From contig NZ_MUMH01000092.1 in the NCBI RefSeq assembly GCF_002155965.1, forward strand, positions 62,001-126,000: a DNA stretch of 64,000 nt, given 5' to 3'. This stretch comes from Allokutzneria sp. NRRL B-24872. Lineage in GTDB: Bacteria; Actinomycetota; Actinomycetes; Mycobacteriales; Pseudonocardiaceae. This document shows, one piece after another, positions 63,120 to 64,000 of this stretch. A model generated the notes under the pieces. That model had not been told where the DNA came from. It ran no database searches and saw nothing but the letters and a program-made list of their open reading frames with translations. Within the stretch, counting starts at the first letter, position 1, and every line of letters begins with the position of its first letter. A program made the translations under genes and the position numbers.

Positions 63120-63197
63120 CGATCGCCCTTCCGGAGAGCCGAGGTCGTTGCGCTCCCAGGGTATTTGACGGTCTGGCAAGGGCTCTCGTGGGACGGC

Positions 63198-63551
63198 CTA
63201 GCAGCGCTCGCGGCAGGCCTTCTCCGGCAGGTTCGCCGCGGCCCAGTCCGCGAGGCTCTGCAGCACCGGCTGGAGGTTCTCGCCGCTGGTGGTCAGCCGG
63301 TAGCTCACCGAAAGCGGCGGTCCCGGGCTGACCTCCCTGGTCAGCAGCCCCGCCGAGGTCAGCTCGGTGAGCCGGTCCGAGAGCATCGAGTCGCTGATGC
63401 CGGTGATGCCGCGCTTGAGCTCGGCGAACCCGGCCGGGCCGGAGGCGAGCGTGCCGATGATCACGCCGTTCCAGCGCTTGCCCAGGAAGTCGAAGGCGCG
63501 GGAGAGGTCCCCGTCACAGCTGGGGGCGTCCTTGGGGGTTCTGGGCACCAC
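63198..63551 (-). CDS. HxlR-family transcriptional regulator
   Basis: The protein has 117 aa from GTG at 63551 (a second GTG follows at 63548). It has the HxlR winged-helix layout: Cys near the N-terminus (APSCDGD), FDFLGKRWNGVIIGTLASGP, FAELKRGITGISDSMLSDRLTEL, GLLTREVSPGPPLSVSYRLT. Regulators of this family often sense oxidants or reactive aldehydes through that Cys and control a neighbouring oxidoreductase. Here it is divergent from the nitroreductase-family gene at 63661. Confidence 0.92.
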   Translation of the reverse strand: MVPRTPKDAPSCDGDLSRAFDFLGKRWNGVIIGTLASGPAGFAELKRGITGISDSMLSDRLTELTSAGLLTREVSPGPPLSVSYRLTTSGENLQPVLQSLADWAAANLPEKACRERC

Positions 63552-63566
63552 CTCAGCTTATCTGAA

Positions 63567-63616
63567 CTACTGAACCGGTAGCCGCTTCGAATCTAGGAGT
63601 GCTACGTTTTCCGTAG
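63567..63616. promoter_or_regulatory. Two CTAC-N7-GTAG inverted repeats, candidate HxlR operators
   Basis: CTACTGAACCGGTAG (63567-63581) and CTACGTTTTCCGTAG (63602-63616) share arms CTAC and GTAG with a 7-nt spacer, 35 nt apart, in the gap between the divergent HxlR and nitroreductase genes. Known operators of the HxlR-family YodB/CatR group have a similar TACT-N7-AGTA form, so these are good candidates for autoregulation and control of the enzyme gene. Confidence 0.5.
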
Positions 63617-63660
63617 TGACTCCGGATAACCGATCCGGTCGAGCCCGAGGAGACCCTGAG

Positions 63661-64000
63661 ATGAGCGAGCACCTGGAGCTGGACAAGGCCGCGCAGGAGC
63701 TGCTGTTCACCGAGGCGCGCACCGCCAACTCCTTCAGTCAGGAGCCGGTGCCGGACGAGACGCTGCGCGCCATCTGGGAGCTGGCGAAGTGGGCGCCGAC
63801 GGCCGTCAACAGCAACCCGCTGCGCGTGCTCTACCTGCGCACCGAGGAGGCCAAGGCGCGCCTGGTCCCGCACATGGACCAGGGCAACCAGGTCAAGACC
63901 TCGGCGGCGCCCGTGGTCGCGGTGCTCGCCGCCGACACCGAGTTCCACGAGCACCTGCCGCGCCTGTTCCCGGTCATCGAGGGGATGCGCGAGTACTTCG
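63661..64000 (+). CDS. Nitroreductase-family protein, malonic semialdehyde reductase (RutE)-like, 3'-truncated
   Basis: The ATG at 63661 follows GAGGAG by 8 nt; the frame is open to the window end (113 codons seen). The protein has LLFTEARTANSFSQEPV, LWELAKWAPTAVNSNPLRV-type residues (here IWELAKWAPTAVNSNPLRV), in which APTxxNSxP is the FMN-binding element, and KTSAAPVVAVLAAD. This pattern is typical of the RutE/YdfN group of NAD(P)H-FMN reductases, annotated as malonic semialdehyde reductases. The substrate in this organism is unproven. It is divergent from the HxlR regulator, which probably controls it. Confidence 0.87.
   Translation, partial: MSEHLELDKAAQELLFTEARTANSFSQEPVPDETLRAIWELAKWAPTAVNSNPLRVLYLRTEEAKARLVPHMDQGNQVKTSAAPVVAVLAADTEFHEHLPRLFPVIEGMREYF

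Overview
The window is high-GC actinobacterial DNA, most likely from a filamentous antibiotic-producing actinomycete. The evidence is third-codon-position GC, AfsR/SARP and LuxR-type regulators, an HxlR regulator, Streptomyces-type modular PKS genes and a secreted actinomycete-type small protein. A family within Pseudonocardiales is a guess from codon style and from a recurring GTCCAC-type palindrome; the species cannot be named.

Positions 1-48798 hold the downstream end of a large modular type I polyketide synthase, six proteins on the + strand, here called PKS-A to PKS-F. PKS-A is cut by the window edge (KS-AT-DH-KR-ACP). PKS-B is KS-AT-KR-ACP. PKS-C (7359 aa) has four modules: DH-ER-KR, DH-KR, DH-ER-KR and DH-KR. 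PKS-D is KS-AT-DH-ER-KR-ACP. PKS-E has a normal KS-AT-KR-ACP module followed by a KS-KR-ACP module that has no AT. PKS-F is a KS-AT didomain whose KS has lost its Cys and one His. Terminal docking helices support transfer in the order A to B to C to D to E. ATs in PKS-B, PKS-C and PKS-E module 1 look malonyl-specific. ATs in PKS-A and PKS-D form a separate type. No thioesterase domain is fused to any of these proteins.

Positions 48795-53337 are a tightly packed operon continuing from PKS-F: a 3-hydroxyacyl-CoA dehydrogenase, a discrete ACP, an acyl-CoA dehydrogenase and an FkbH-type HAD protein, then a type II thioesterase and a Sfp-type phosphopantetheinyl transferase. The first four match, in order, the genes that make hydroxymalonyl/methoxymalonyl-ACP in ansamitocin and FK520-type clusters, but the O-methyltransferase is missing here. 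The simplest reading is a hydroxymalonyl-ACP supply. My main proposal is that the PKS-F AT loads this unit in trans onto the AT-less last module of PKS-E.

Positions 53339-56421 (- strand) hold a small secreted protein and a large SARP-cyclase-like-ATPase regulator, probably the cluster regulator. From about 56.5 kb the content changes to what looks like the cluster flank: a remnant of a deazaflavin-dependent nitroreductase, a GNAT acetyltransferase, a Tat-signal short-chain dehydrogenase, a LuxR-family regulator broken by a one-base frameshift, a second intact LuxR regulator, a hypothetical protein, a FabF-like ketosynthase, and an HxlR regulator divergent from a nitroreductase-family gene that runs off the window. 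No tRNA, rRNA, CRISPR array or insertion sequence was recognised.
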